Below are positions 63,608-64,000 of a stretch of 64,000 bases of DNA, in pieces. Origin of the DNA: Sulfurimonas sp. (GTDB lineage: Bacteria > Campylobacterota > Campylobacteria > Campylobacterales > Sulfurimonadaceae); contig JALSLJ010000024.1 in the NCBI GenBank assembly GCA_026988315.1, forward strand, positions 1 to 64,000, in the 5' to 3' direction. A program made the translations under genes and the position numbers. A model generated the notes under the pieces. It did no database searches. It was not told the origin of the DNA and saw only the letters and a list, made by a program, of their open reading frames with translations. Position 1 is the first letter of the stretch; the number at the start of each line of letters is the position of its first letter.

Positions 63608-64000
63608 AATATTTTATAGCGACTATACTTACAAAAGGTAAAAAAGAGCAGTTTCCAATTTATGCAAAAGATAGAAAAGAAGCGAGTGACAGCGCGAAAC
63701 TTAAATTTTCTGGCATCATTATAAAGGTTAGTGAAGAGAAAGAGCCTTTAGATGCACAAATCAAAAGATTTAAAACAAATTTTTTACTCAATATAAAAAA
63801 AAGAAAAATACATCCAGATGCATTAATCGCTGCAATTAGACAATTAGCCGTCATGACAAATGCTGGTATCTCCATTCATGATTCTCTTAGCGACATTGCT
63901 AGTGCTACAGAGGATGATAATCTAAAATATGTTTTTTCAAAACTTGCAGATGAGATAAATTCAGGTTTTGCTCTCTCCGCTTCTATGAAAAACTTTAGGT
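63604..64000 (+). CDS. GspF/PilC/MshG/CtsF-like inner membrane protein (truncated by window end)
   Basis: ATG at 63604 overlapping the previous stop; IHPDALIAAIRQLAVMTNAGISIHDSLSDIA matches T2SSF N-terminus; open to 64000. Confidence 0.85.
   Translation, partial: MKYFIATILTKGKKEQFPIYAKDRKEASDSAKLKFSGIIIKVSEEKEPLDAQIKRFKTNFLLNIKKRKIHPDALIAAIRQLAVMTNAGISIHDSLSDIASATEDDNLKYVFSKLADEINSGFALSASMKNFR

Overview
This 64 kb window is AT-rich, densely coded bacterial chromosome. Gene content (GatB/GatC, oad operon, assimilatory sulfate reduction, CheV, FlaG, Csd4/Csd6-like cell-shape enzymes, a Cts-like type II/IV pilus locus) suggests a Campylobacterota member, probably Sulfurimonas-like; this taxonomy is inference. 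Most of it is housekeeping. The accessory spots are: (1) the left edge (1-~1.7 kb), a gene cassette-like unit carrying small ORFs and a toxin-antitoxin (TA) pair, bounded by repeated attC-like sites (CGACCGTTATAT) and followed by an in-frame chimera of two transposase remnants; (2) 40.9-42.7 kb, where a second TA module sits between two apparently perfect 499-bp direct repeats that duplicate the 3' end of a histidine kinase gene plus a small c-type-cytochrome-like gene; (3) a nested-hairpin intergenic element near 13.8 kb; (4) an apparent ATT-start MATE transporter; (5) a ferredoxin-thioredoxin reductase/rhodanese fusion; (6) adjacent Csd6-like and Csd4-like genes leading into a pseudopilus/DNA-uptake-like operon that runs off the right edge. 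No tRNA, rRNA or CRISPR array was recognised. All calls come from reading the sequence and ORF translations without database searches.
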